This document shows, in pieces, positions 1 to 5,460 of a stretch of DNA of 5,536 nucleotides. The notes below the pieces were generated by a model. That model did not search any database and was not told the DNA's origin. It was given only the letters and a program-made list of their open reading frames with translations. Positions within the stretch are counted from its first letter, which is position 1; each line of letters opens with the position of its first letter. The stretch comes from Lentimicrobiaceae bacterium. Lineage in GTDB: Bacteria; Bacteroidota; Bacteroidia; Bacteroidales; WCHB1-69. The DNA lies in the NCBI GenBank assembly GCA_009787485.1, contig WQWP01000142.1, forward strand, positions 1 through 5,536. The letters are read 5' to 3'. The translations under genes and the position numbers were made by a program.

Positions 1-111
1 GAAAAAATGTTTAATTCGGTGCGCCCATTTATAGGCACAATACAATGGGCTAATGAAGCCGACCTTTGCCCCGATACAGTATATTTGGATAGTATTAAAA
101 TCAGTCATTAA
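1..111 (+). CDS. C-terminal end of a DUF2442-like protein (partial, cut by window edge)
   Basis: An open frame runs from the first base to a TAA at 109-111 and gives 36 residues. The segment FIGTIQWANEADLCPDTVY matches the usual end of DUF2442 proteins, where a short beta-strand is followed by a W-(P/A)-N-x-A-D-hydrophobic-x-P-(D/E)-T-hydrophobic-Y signature. DUF2442 proteins are small (about 80-100 residues), of uncertain biochemical role, and often lie beside a DUF4160 gene in pairs that resemble toxin-antitoxin modules; that is family knowledge, and no partner is visible because the window begins inside this gene. The next gene starts only 11 bp after the stop on the same strand, so the two are probably co-transcribed. 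The family call rests on the C-terminal signature alone. Confidence 0.68.
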   Translation, partial: EKMFNSVRPFIGTIQWANEADLCPDTVYLDSIKISH

Positions 112-122
112 AAAGAAAATTT

Positions 123-1100
123 ATGAAAAAAATTGGTACTTACTTAGTATTTTTTGCAATAACAGTTGTCTTTATGTCGTGTAAAAAAGATGATTCTGAA
201 ATCGGTACAGGAGAAAATGTTAAAAATGGAGATGTGTACATAGCAGGAAGCTATGGCGATATTGCGAAAATTTGGAAAAACGGTGTGGCGCAGAATCTTA
301 CAGATGGAAGCAGTAAGGCTGTTGCCACATCCATCTACGTATCGGGAAATGATGTGTATGTAGCTGGATATAAGAAAAACACACAAGGAAAAGAGGTTGC
401 AACCATTTGGAAAAATGGTATGGAACAAAATCTTACAGATGAAAATAATTATGCGTATGCCAATTCTGTTTACATATCAGGCAACGATGTGTATGTGGCA
501 GGATACGAATGGAACGCTCAGAGAGCACATATAGCTAAACTCTGGAAAAATGGAGTTGCACAAGATCTCCCCGATGATGGCGATTATACATCTGCGTATG
601 CTCATTCCGTCTTTGTATCTGGAAACGATGTGTATGTGGCGGGAACAATCGGTAGTAAAGCGGTATTGTGGAAAAACGGAACGCTACAGAAACTCACGGA
701 TGAAAACTCATGGGCGCAAGCTTTTTCTGTTTACGTATCGGAAAACAATGTATATGTTGCAGGATATGAAAATCATACTCCAAAACTTTGGAAAAATTGT
801 GATGAGCAAAATCTTACCGATGTAGCCTACTCTGGATTTGCAAGCTCGGTTTATGTATCAGGCAACGATGTGTATGTGACAGGATATGTGGCGGGAGAGG
901 TAGGTTTTAGAGCTGTATTATGGAAAAATGGTGTGGAGCAAAATCTTGCAAATGGCTACGCTAGCTCAGTTTTTGTATCGGGCAAGGATGTGTATGTGAC
1001 AGGAAATGTCGGCAATAAAGCTGTATTATGGAAAAACGGTGTAGAACAATATCTTCCGAATGGAAATTATGCTACTTCCGTTTTTGTCGTAGAAAAATAA
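123..1100 (+). CDS. Probable surface lipoprotein with seven WKNG repeats (predicted seven-bladed beta-propeller)
   Basis: This 325-residue protein starts with a lipoprotein signal peptide: MKK, a hydrophobic core at residues 7-18, and a lipobox VFMSC with the lipidated cysteine at C20. The residues after it, KKDDSE, resemble the Bacteroidota lipoprotein export signal that sends lipoproteins to the outer face of the outer membrane. From residue 37 to the end the chain is seven repeats: 37-76, 77-121, 122-168, 169-208, 209-248, 249-288 and 289-325. Each reads roughly DVYVAG, a variable 7-12 residue turn, (A)xLWKNG, xxQNLTD, a variable turn, then SVYVSGN, which fits four short beta-strands per blade; seven copies fit a seven-bladed propeller. 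Repeat 5 has WKNC instead of WKNG. I recognise no named family and no catalytic motif; a binding or adhesion role is inference. The A-rich stretch before the ATG suits a Bacteroidota start. The last 34 bp overlap the end of the opposing ccsA gene. Confidence 0.88.
   Translation: MKKIGTYLVFFAITVVFMSCKKDDSEIGTGENVKNGDVYIAGSYGDIAKIWKNGVAQNLTDGSSKAVATSIYVSGNDVYVAGYKKNTQGKEVATIWKNGMEQNLTDENNYAYANSVYISGNDVYVAGYEWNAQRAHIAKLWKNGVAQDLPDDGDYTSAYAHSVFVSGNDVYVAGTIGSKAVLWKNGTLQKLTDENSWAQAFSVYVSENNVYVAGYENHTPKLWKNCDEQNLTDVAYSGFASSVYVSGNDVYVTGYVAGEVGFRAVLWKNGVEQNLANGYASSVFVSGKDVYVTGNVGNKAVLWKNGVEQYLPNGNYATSVFVVEK
231..1097 (+). repeat. Seven tandem coding repeats of about 111-141 bp (propeller blades)
   Basis: The whole mature part of the lipoprotein gene is built from in-frame repeats of 40, 45, 47, 40, 40, 40 and 37 codons. 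Conserved DNA cores recur, such as GATGTGTATGT at blade starts and TGGAAAAA(C/T)GG in the middle. Repeats 6 and 7 share an identical 17-bp stretch at 912-928 and 1020-1036, so the later copies look recently duplicated or homogenised. Length differences all fall in two turn regions and are multiples of three, as expected if the protein fold is under selection. Confidence 0.9.
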
Positions 1101-1933
1101 GAAAGGATTGATGGAAAAAATACCATTGTCGTAAAGATTCGTGGGAAGGCTGCCACATCATAAAACGAATGCGGACTTTTCTTTGTATCCGGTAACAATT
1201 TCACCCCATACCAAGTAAACTGAAGCGCCAGAAACCCTATCATCAGAATGATCAATAAAACTTTTCTATTTATTCTTGTAAATTTCTGAAGATGAATATA
1301 TAAGAGAAAAATCACCCAAGTAACCAAAGCCGCCACTTCCTTAACATCCCACGACCAGTATTGCCCCCAAGCCTTTTTCGCCCACAACGCCCCTAAACAC
1401 AACCCAACACCTAAAGCAACAGTGCCGATTCTTACTAATAGATCTGTGTAAATCTGTGTCATCCGTGTCATCTGTGTGCTTCTAAAAAACTCCAAAACTC
1501 CTAAAACAACTCCACACCCAATAACCGCATACCCAAACATATACACCACCACATGCGGAATAAACCAAACCGACTGCAACGCAGGCATCAACACTTTCGA
1601 TTGCAGTTCAGGCTTAAAAATAGTAAGCAGCACAAAAACAATCGCCAACAGATTGGTAAAAGTTAATAAATACCCCATTTTCCAGCGCCAATAAGTAACC
1701 CCGCCCATCACAGATAGAAAAAACGAATACCATATTCTCGTCTCCCCCATCGTTTTAAAAGGCGGACGTTGCAACATTATCCAAACTATTGCTATAAATA
1801 TTGCAAATATCAACATCCCAAATATTTGAAAAAAAAGCGCACTTCTTTCCTTGTGTTTAATAGCAAAAAACGATGCCATTACCCAGCACAAAATAGATAA
1901 ACTTCCAAATAGGGAAAACATTACACTCCACAT
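1067..1933 (-). CDS. ccsA: Cytochrome c biogenesis protein CcsA (heme handling, WWD domain)
   Basis: This 288-residue polytopic membrane protein belongs to the CcsA/CcmC heme-handling family, which works with ResB/CcsB in system II cytochrome c maturation to export heme and attach it to apocytochromes. The tryptophan-rich WWD motif is intact at 189-199 (WGQYWSWDVKE). Likely heme-ligand histidines are H127 (FIPHVVVYMFGYA) and H255 (SPHS after FTWYGV). The segment PPFKTMGETRIWYSFF at 57-72 is typical of Bacteroidota CcsA. Hydrophobic segments lie near 3-24, 31-54, 68-82, 87-106, 122-150, 166-185, 199-215 and 224-244. The ATG is 4 bp after the truA stop, so it is the last gene of the operon. No ResB gene is in the window. 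Oddities: a cytoplasmic loop at 153-164 encoded by a 9-bp DNA repeat, and about 30 residues after the HS motif, the last of which are encoded inside the opposing lipoprotein gene. Confidence 0.9.
   Translation of the reverse strand: MWSVMFSLFGSLSILCWVMASFFAIKHKERSALFFQIFGMLIFAIFIAIVWIMLQRPPFKTMGETRIWYSFFLSVMGGVTYWRWKMGYLLTFTNLLAIVFVLLTIFKPELQSKVLMPALQSVWFIPHVVVYMFGYAVIGCGVVLGVLEFFRSTQMTRMTQIYTDLLVRIGTVALGVGLCLGALWAKKAWGQYWSWDVKEVAALVTWVIFLLYIHLQKFTRINRKVLLIILMIGFLALQFTWYGVKLLPDTKKSPHSFYDVAAFPRIFTTMVFFPSILSYFSTTKTEVA
1442..1478. repeat. Short 9-bp tandem repeat inside ccsA
   Basis: Four copies of ATC(T/C)GTGTn stand at 1442-1450, 1452-1460, 1461-1469 and 1470-1478, with one extra base between the first two. 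On the coding (minus) strand this reads as ACA-CAG-ATG type units and encodes TQMTRMTQIYTD, about residues 153-164 of CcsA, in the loop just before the segment that leads into the WWD motif. The unit resembles short dispersed repeats that I recall from Bacteroidota and other environmental genomes; that recollection is not verified here. Confidence 0.75.
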
Positions 1934-1937
1934 AAAA

Positions 1938-2681
1938 TTATTTGAATTGGTAGTTCACTTCTTCCAAAAACAGCGCATGCGCAGGCACAGAAACCCCGGC
2001 TTCGCATCTGTCTTTCTGATTTATAATATTTTGAAAATCTGCTACAGAAATTTTTCCTTGTCCAACCCATAACAATGTTCCTACAATGGCGCGCACCATA
2101 TTTCTCAAAAACCGGTTTGCGGTAATCGTAAAAACAAGTTGGTCATCTTGTTGTTCCCAGTAGGCAGCTTTTACCTCACAAAAATTGTTATTCACATCGG
2201 TGTGCAGTTTTGAAAAACTTGTAAAATCGTGATTGCCAAGCAAAACCCCGGCAGCTACATTCATCGCTTCTATATCTAATTTTTCAAAAACCCGATAAGT
2301 GAACGGAAAATGAAACGGATTTTTTGAGGGGGCTACATAATATTTATAAGTACGGTTTAATGCGCTAAAACGGGCATGAAGCTTGTCATCTACTTGAAAT
2401 ATGCTGTAAATAACAATCTCTTTGGGTAAAAAAGAGTTGAGTTTGTGTTGTAATTTATCGCAATCGCTATCTGTCAATAAATCATCACACTCAAAATGTG
2501 CAAAATATTGCCTGGCGTGCACGCCGGTGTCGGTTCTGCCGCATCCTGTCAGTTCAATCTTATTTTTCAAAAATAGTGCAACAGCATTTTCCAAAACTTC
2601 TTGTACAGTAATTTGATGCGGTTGGCGTTGCCATCCAAAAAAAGGCGTTCCGTTATAAGCAAGTTCTATAAAATAGCGCAT
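1938..2681 (-). CDS. truA: tRNA pseudouridine(38-40) synthase TruA
   Basis: TruA converts uridines 38, 39 and 40 in the tRNA anticodon stem to pseudouridine in the cytoplasm. The 247-residue product is full length for the family. The N-terminus RYFIELAYNGTPFFGWQRQ (2-20) and TVQEVLE (25-31) are standard. The catalytic aspartate is D51 in GCGRTDTGVHA (47-56), and the conserved tyrosine that stacks on the target is Y112 in ALNRTYKYY. Further family signatures are LLGNHDFTSFSK (147-158), RFLRNMVRAIVGTLLWVGQGK region (190-210) and the ending AGVSVPAHALFLEEVNY (228-244), where HAL replaces the more usual GL form. It begins 6 bp after the nfeD stop codon and ends 4 bp before the ccsA start, so it is translated from the middle of the operon. 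Nothing suggests a broken or unusual enzyme. Confidence 0.97.
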   Translation of the reverse strand: MRYFIELAYNGTPFFGWQRQPHQITVQEVLENAVALFLKNKIELTGCGRTDTGVHARQYFAHFECDDLLTDSDCDKLQHKLNSFLPKEIVIYSIFQVDDKLHARFSALNRTYKYYVAPSKNPFHFPFTYRVFEKLDIEAMNVAAGVLLGNHDFTSFSKLHTDVNNNFCEVKAAYWEQQDDQLVFTITANRFLRNMVRAIVGTLLWVGQGKISVADFQNIINQKDRCEAGVSVPAHALFLEEVNYQFK

Positions 2682-2687
2682 AATAAG

Positions 2688-4088
2688 CTACTTGCTGACC
2701 ACTAATTGCGAGTTTTCGAAGCGCACCACTTTCACTTCGGTATCTTTTTCAATCACGCCAAACTCGGACACAGCATCATAAATATCATCTTCAATTTCTA
2801 CTTTTCCGGCGGGGCGTAAAAAAGTAGCGGCGCGTCCAACTTTTCCAACTAACTCGTTCATACTAAGATCTTGAGAGATAAAGCCGGTATCTTTTCCCAG
2901 CTCGGTTTTCAAAGCAATGCTTCCTAAACGGGAGTTAGCATTAATTAATCTCATTCCCAGCCAAATAGAGATAAAAAATCCGCCACAAGAAAATCCTATC
3001 ACAATGGCTATTTTTTTGATGAGCGTGGTGGGAGGAACGAATGAAAAATCGAACCCGAAATTCGGCGTCATAGAAAGTATCAAACCTGTAAGAATCAATA
3101 TAATGCCGGAAATTCCGGCCACGCCAAATCCCGGCAGCACAAATATTTCTACAAGCACGAGCCCTACTCCCAAAATAAAGAGCAAGATTTCCCAATGTTC
3201 TGCCAAACCGTTTAAATAGTGCGGTGCAAAGTAGAGCATCGCCGCTGTTAAAGCAGCCACAAGCGGAAAACCAACTCCGGGCGTTTGCAATTCAAAGTAT
3301 ATCCCTCCAATCATAATCATGATTAATATTCCGGCAACTATCGGATTTAGCAAGAAAAGGATAATTCGCTCTATAATGCCGGGGTTTTGTTCCACAAAAT
3401 AGTAATCATCCATGCCGGCTAATTTCATCACTTCTTCTCTTGAGTTGGCTTCCCCTTCGCAAAATCCGAACTTAATCGCTTCCGAAGTGGTTAAAGTCAG
3501 CACTTTGCCTTTTTCGCTAACTCCTTTTATCTCAATATCAGGATCTACCATCGCTTGCGCAATATCGGGGTCTCTTCCGGTGGCTATGGCAGTGGAGCGC
3601 ATCAGAGAGCGCATATACGACTGAAATTTGTCTGGCATAATTTCCCCTGTTTGATTGACCACAGAGGCAGCGCCAATAGAAGCGCCGGTAGCCATATAAA
3701 TACTGTCGCAGGCAATGGAAATAAGCGCTCCTGCCGAAGCTGCATTTTTATTAATAAACACAAAAACCGGCATCGGAGCATCTAACAGCAACGTGCGAAT
3801 GCTTTCGGCGGCTTCCAATTCACCCCCAAAAGTGTTTAAATGCAAAAACAAAACGTCAGCTTGTTGATTTTCAGCCTCTCTAACCGCTAACTCGGTAAGA
3901 CGTAGCGCCGGCTTTGCAATCATATCGTCAATTGTGAAATAATAAACTTTAGTTCCGCTTTGCTGCGCGTAAGAAGAAGGGAGAAAGGAGAAAAGGAGAA
4001 GGGAAAAAAGGAGAAAGAGGAACCTCCTGCTTCTTACCTCAAACCTCTTACCACATACTGCATTACCACATACCACATTACCATTCAT
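2688..4088 (-). CDS. NfeD-family membrane-bound serine protease (ClpP-like domain plus C-terminal OB-fold)
   Basis: This 466-residue protein has the long NfeD layout. Residues 22-41 form a signal peptide ending SSYA-QQ. Residues 46-225 form a ClpP/SppA-like serine protease domain with the oxyanion-type FGGELEAAESIR (87-98), nucleophile S118 in NAASAG, and candidate general base K154 in PDKFQSYMR, matching the Ser-Lys dyad known for the archaeal homologue PH1510. About five hydrophobic segments follow (241-266, 272-290, 299-318, 322-341, 357-379). Residues 403-466 form the NfeD OB-fold (VGKVGRAATFLRPAGKVEIE). Long NfeD proteins often lie beside and cleave a stomatin/flotillin partner; none is in the window. 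The ATG at 4088 lies 10 bp after the upstream stop. It is the only ATG before the signal peptide; the next in-frame Met is residue 56, inside the protease domain. Residues 1-40 are encoded by low-complexity DNA, so the exact start (ATG or the GTG at residue 5) is the least certain part. Confidence 0.93.
   Translation of the reverse strand: MNGNVVCGNAVCGKRFEVRSRRFLFLLFSLLLFSFLPSSYAQQSGTKVYYFTIDDMIAKPALRLTELAVREAENQQADVLFLHLNTFGGELEAAESIRTLLLDAPMPVFVFINKNAASAGALISIACDSIYMATGASIGAASVVNQTGEIMPDKFQSYMRSLMRSTAIATGRDPDIAQAMVDPDIEIKGVSEKGKVLTLTTSEAIKFGFCEGEANSREEVMKLAGMDDYYFVEQNPGIIERIILFLLNPIVAGILIMIMIGGIYFELQTPGVGFPLVAALTAAMLYFAPHYLNGLAEHWEILLFILGVGLVLVEIFVLPGFGVAGISGIILILTGLILSMTPNFGFDFSFVPPTTLIKKIAIVIGFSCGGFFISIWLGMRLINANSRLGSIALKTELGKDTGFISQDLSMNELVGKVGRAATFLRPAGKVEIEDDIYDAVSEFGVIEKDTEVKVVRFENSQLVVSK
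3971..4022. repeat. 52-nt uninterrupted purine tract encoding the NfeD signal peptide
   Basis: Every base from 3971 to 4022 on the plus strand is A or G. It contains GGAGAAA at 3980-3986, 3987-3993 and 4010-4016 plus near copies. The coding strand is therefore pure pyrimidine, and its codons (CTC, CTT, TTT, TCC) spell the Leu/Phe/Ser core of the signal peptide, residues 23-40. The 7-8 bp unit is not a multiple of three. Confidence 0.9.
4049..4088. repeat. 15-bp tandem repeat at the start of nfeD
   Basis: Two full 15-bp units at 4049-4063 and 4064-4078 differ at two positions, and a partial third unit TACCATTCAT at 4079-4088 contains the start codon. On the coding strand the repeat is in frame and gives the pentapeptides NVVCG and NAVCG at residues 4-13. 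A further related pair, GGTAAGAGG and GGTAAGAAG on the coding strand, follows at about 4030-4053, joining this repeat to the purine tract. Confidence 0.85.
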
Positions 4089-4098
4089 TCCGAAATAT

Positions 4099-5295
4099 TT
4101 AGTGTTTGTAATACGAATCTACCTTACCTTGAAGTTCTTCGGGAACAGGTTTTAGCAAACGTACTAATACCTGACGATACATAATGTTATGCTGCCTGTC
4201 GTTTTGGTTGATATTATATGCTTTTTCTATCCAAATTAATGCGGTCTCCAAAATTTCATTGGCTTTATTAAGCGCTTCTTGCGCCGGAGTAAATTTTCGT
4301 TCACCTTTTAGAGTTTCAACAATTTTGTCATAGTCAAGCGCTTCATAAAAGAAACGGAATGCCATTTGTTGATTGAGGTCAAAATCTTCCGGAGCAATAG
4401 ATAGCCCTACATTGATAATCTCTTCGGCAAGCTCATATTCTCTGTTATTTACCAAGTGCCCTGCAACGATGTTAATTACGGCAGGATTCATTTGGTATTG
4501 TTCAAACATTTTTAGCGCTGCATCTCTAAGTTTTTCAGTATCTCCGATCATTGCCAAATAATCTAATTCATAGCCTTTTACATCTATTGCCAAGTCATCG
4601 GGAATCACTTTACGTGCTTGTTGCAAAATTTCGCCACATTTTGCCGTATCGCCTTCTTGTTTGTAGAGGTCATATAGATTCAAATAGATATCAGGCACCG
4701 GCGCATTCATTCTTGCAGCCTCCAATAATATTCTTTTATAATTTTCTTCATCTCCTATGGCTTTGTAGCAGTTTGCCAAATCTAAATAGGCATACGCCAG
4801 GTAGCGTGCGTAGTCTCTGGGAGATGCCTTATAGCTACGAATTACCAAATTGAGCAATCGTATGGCTTCAGGGAAGTCTTTGTTATCCATAGCTTGTGCA
4901 GCTAACTCGCTAATAACCTCAGCCGTAATAAGTTGCCCGTCTTTAGGATCCATTAAACCTGCAGGTGTTTTAATATCAGATTTAAGTTCCAATGCTTTGT
5001 AAAAAGATTCATTGGCGGTGATAATTGCATCGGGCCATTGAATTTTATATTTTTGGTCTTTCTTTTGTCGGTCAAGCTCATATTCGTGTACTTTAATAAA
5101 CACATTGGCGCGTACCAACCAAACATCAGCGCTCGATTGATTACCGGGGAAGCACTCTTCTTCCATTATTTTCCGTGCTTTAGGAATTTGTTTTAAACTC
5201 AACGTATAGATAACGTCTTTAACACAAGCAGGTTGCGCAATTAATAAATGACCTGCAAAGAAAATTAAAATTACAAAAAGGAATGTTTTTTTCAT
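4099..5295 (-). CDS. Secreted TPR-repeat protein of unknown function
   Basis: The 398-residue product has a clear signal peptide (MKK, hydrophobic 5-19, likely cut at IA-QP between 20 and 21), so it is predicted to reach the periplasm; there is no lipobox cysteine at the cut. The rest is mainly helical with tetratricopeptide-like repeats at about 128-158, 166-197, 202-234, 237-268, 272-304 and 343-367. Examples are AYLDLANCYKAIGDEENYKRIL and AEEIINVGLSIAPED. TPR arrays bind other proteins, so an assembly or scaffold role is likely, but no partner can be named. A charged linker at 72-87 (ELDRQKKDQKYKIQW) interrupts the N-terminal helices. It is the first gene of the four-gene minus-strand operon, with its stop 10 bp before the nfeD ATG; the 5' side is an AT-rich intergenic region. 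The ATG at 5295 is the natural start because it directly precedes the signal peptide. Confidence 0.88.
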   Translation of the reverse strand: MKKTFLFVILIFFAGHLLIAQPACVKDVIYTLSLKQIPKARKIMEEECFPGNQSSADVWLVRANVFIKVHEYELDRQKKDQKYKIQWPDAIITANESFYKALELKSDIKTPAGLMDPKDGQLITAEVISELAAQAMDNKDFPEAIRLLNLVIRSYKASPRDYARYLAYAYLDLANCYKAIGDEENYKRILLEAARMNAPVPDIYLNLYDLYKQEGDTAKCGEILQQARKVIPDDLAIDVKGYELDYLAMIGDTEKLRDAALKMFEQYQMNPAVINIVAGHLVNNREYELAEEIINVGLSIAPEDFDLNQQMAFRFFYEALDYDKIVETLKGERKFTPAQEALNKANEILETALIWIEKAYNINQNDRQHNIMYRQVLVRLLKPVPEELQGKVDSYYKH

Positions 5296-5335
5296 TGTGA
5301 AATATTTTGATTAATAAATTACAGTTAAGCAGTTA

Positions 5336-5368
5336 CAAAAAAACGATTTTTTTTGATAATAATTGCAA
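5336..5368 (-). promoter_or_regulatory. Tentative promoter of the TPR-nfeD-truA-ccsA operon
   Basis: On the minus strand, TTG at 5368-5366 and TTTTTTTG at 5343-5336 are 22 bp apart. This compares with the Bacteroidota pattern of a -33 TTG and a -7 TAnnTTTG, but the A of the -7 box is missing. A start near 5329 would leave a 5' untranslated region of about 30 nt. In such AT-rich DNA this is a weak match; its location upstream of the first operon gene is the main support. Confidence 0.25.
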
Positions 5369-5382
5369 TTTTGAAAAAAAAA
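5347..5382. repeat. AT-rich dyad in the divergent intergenic region
   Basis: A run of eight T (5347-5354), the perfect palindrome AATTGCAATT (5361-5370) and a run of nine A (5374-5382) form a roughly symmetric dyad between the minus-strand operon and the rightward promoter. It could be bent promoter DNA or a binding site; it lacks the GC-rich stem of a normal terminator. Confidence 0.4.
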
Positions 5383-5432
5383 TTCACTAACCATAGAAGT
5401 AAATATTTTCAAGAAAAGTTCTGGCACGATAT

Positions 5433-5458
5433 TTGATATTGAAAAAAGTATATTTTTG
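5433..5458 (+). promoter_or_regulatory. Bacteroidota-type promoter facing right (strong -7 box, poor -33)
   Basis: TATTTTTG at 5451-5458 matches the -7 consensus TAnnTTTG exactly and is followed by C, as is common in the phylum. The nearest TTG, at 5433-5435, is only 15 bp upstream, shorter than the usual 19-20 or so, so the -33 call is weak. A- and T-tracts at 5338-5343, 5347-5354 and 5374-5382 lie upstream and could act like an UP element. No protein gene follows before the window ends; the leader and boxA-like element suggest an RNA operon. Confidence 0.5.
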
Positions 5459-5460
5459 CC

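Noticed and set aside
550..825. Open frame of 91 codons inside the lipoprotein gene, same strand, other frame
   Set aside because: It arises from the repeated DNA of the propeller gene read in a second frame; its composition is unlike a real protein and it has no separate start context.
231..1097. Regularly spaced repeats that might suggest a CRISPR-like or intergenic array
   Set aside because: The repeats are in frame, diverged mainly at the DNA level with a conserved protein pattern, unequal in spacing, and part of one lipoprotein reading frame.
1111..1130. Small inverted repeat ATGG/CCAT just after the lipoprotein stop as a terminator
   Set aside because: The stem is four pairs, AT-rich, without a T-run, and lies inside the ccsA coding region, so it cannot be supported as a terminator.
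2941..3195. Open frame of 84 codons within nfeD, same strand, other frame
   Set aside because: The overlapping NfeD frame is strongly supported by its membrane segments and OB-fold on both sides, so no frameshift needs to be invoked.
2917..3219. Open frame of 100 codons on the plus strand opposite nfeD
   Set aside because: It is the antisense of a well-conserved membrane and linker region of NfeD and has no recognisable motif.
4551..4853. Open frame of 100 codons opposite the TPR gene
   Set aside because: It is the antisense of helical TPR coding sequence with no signal, motif or start context.
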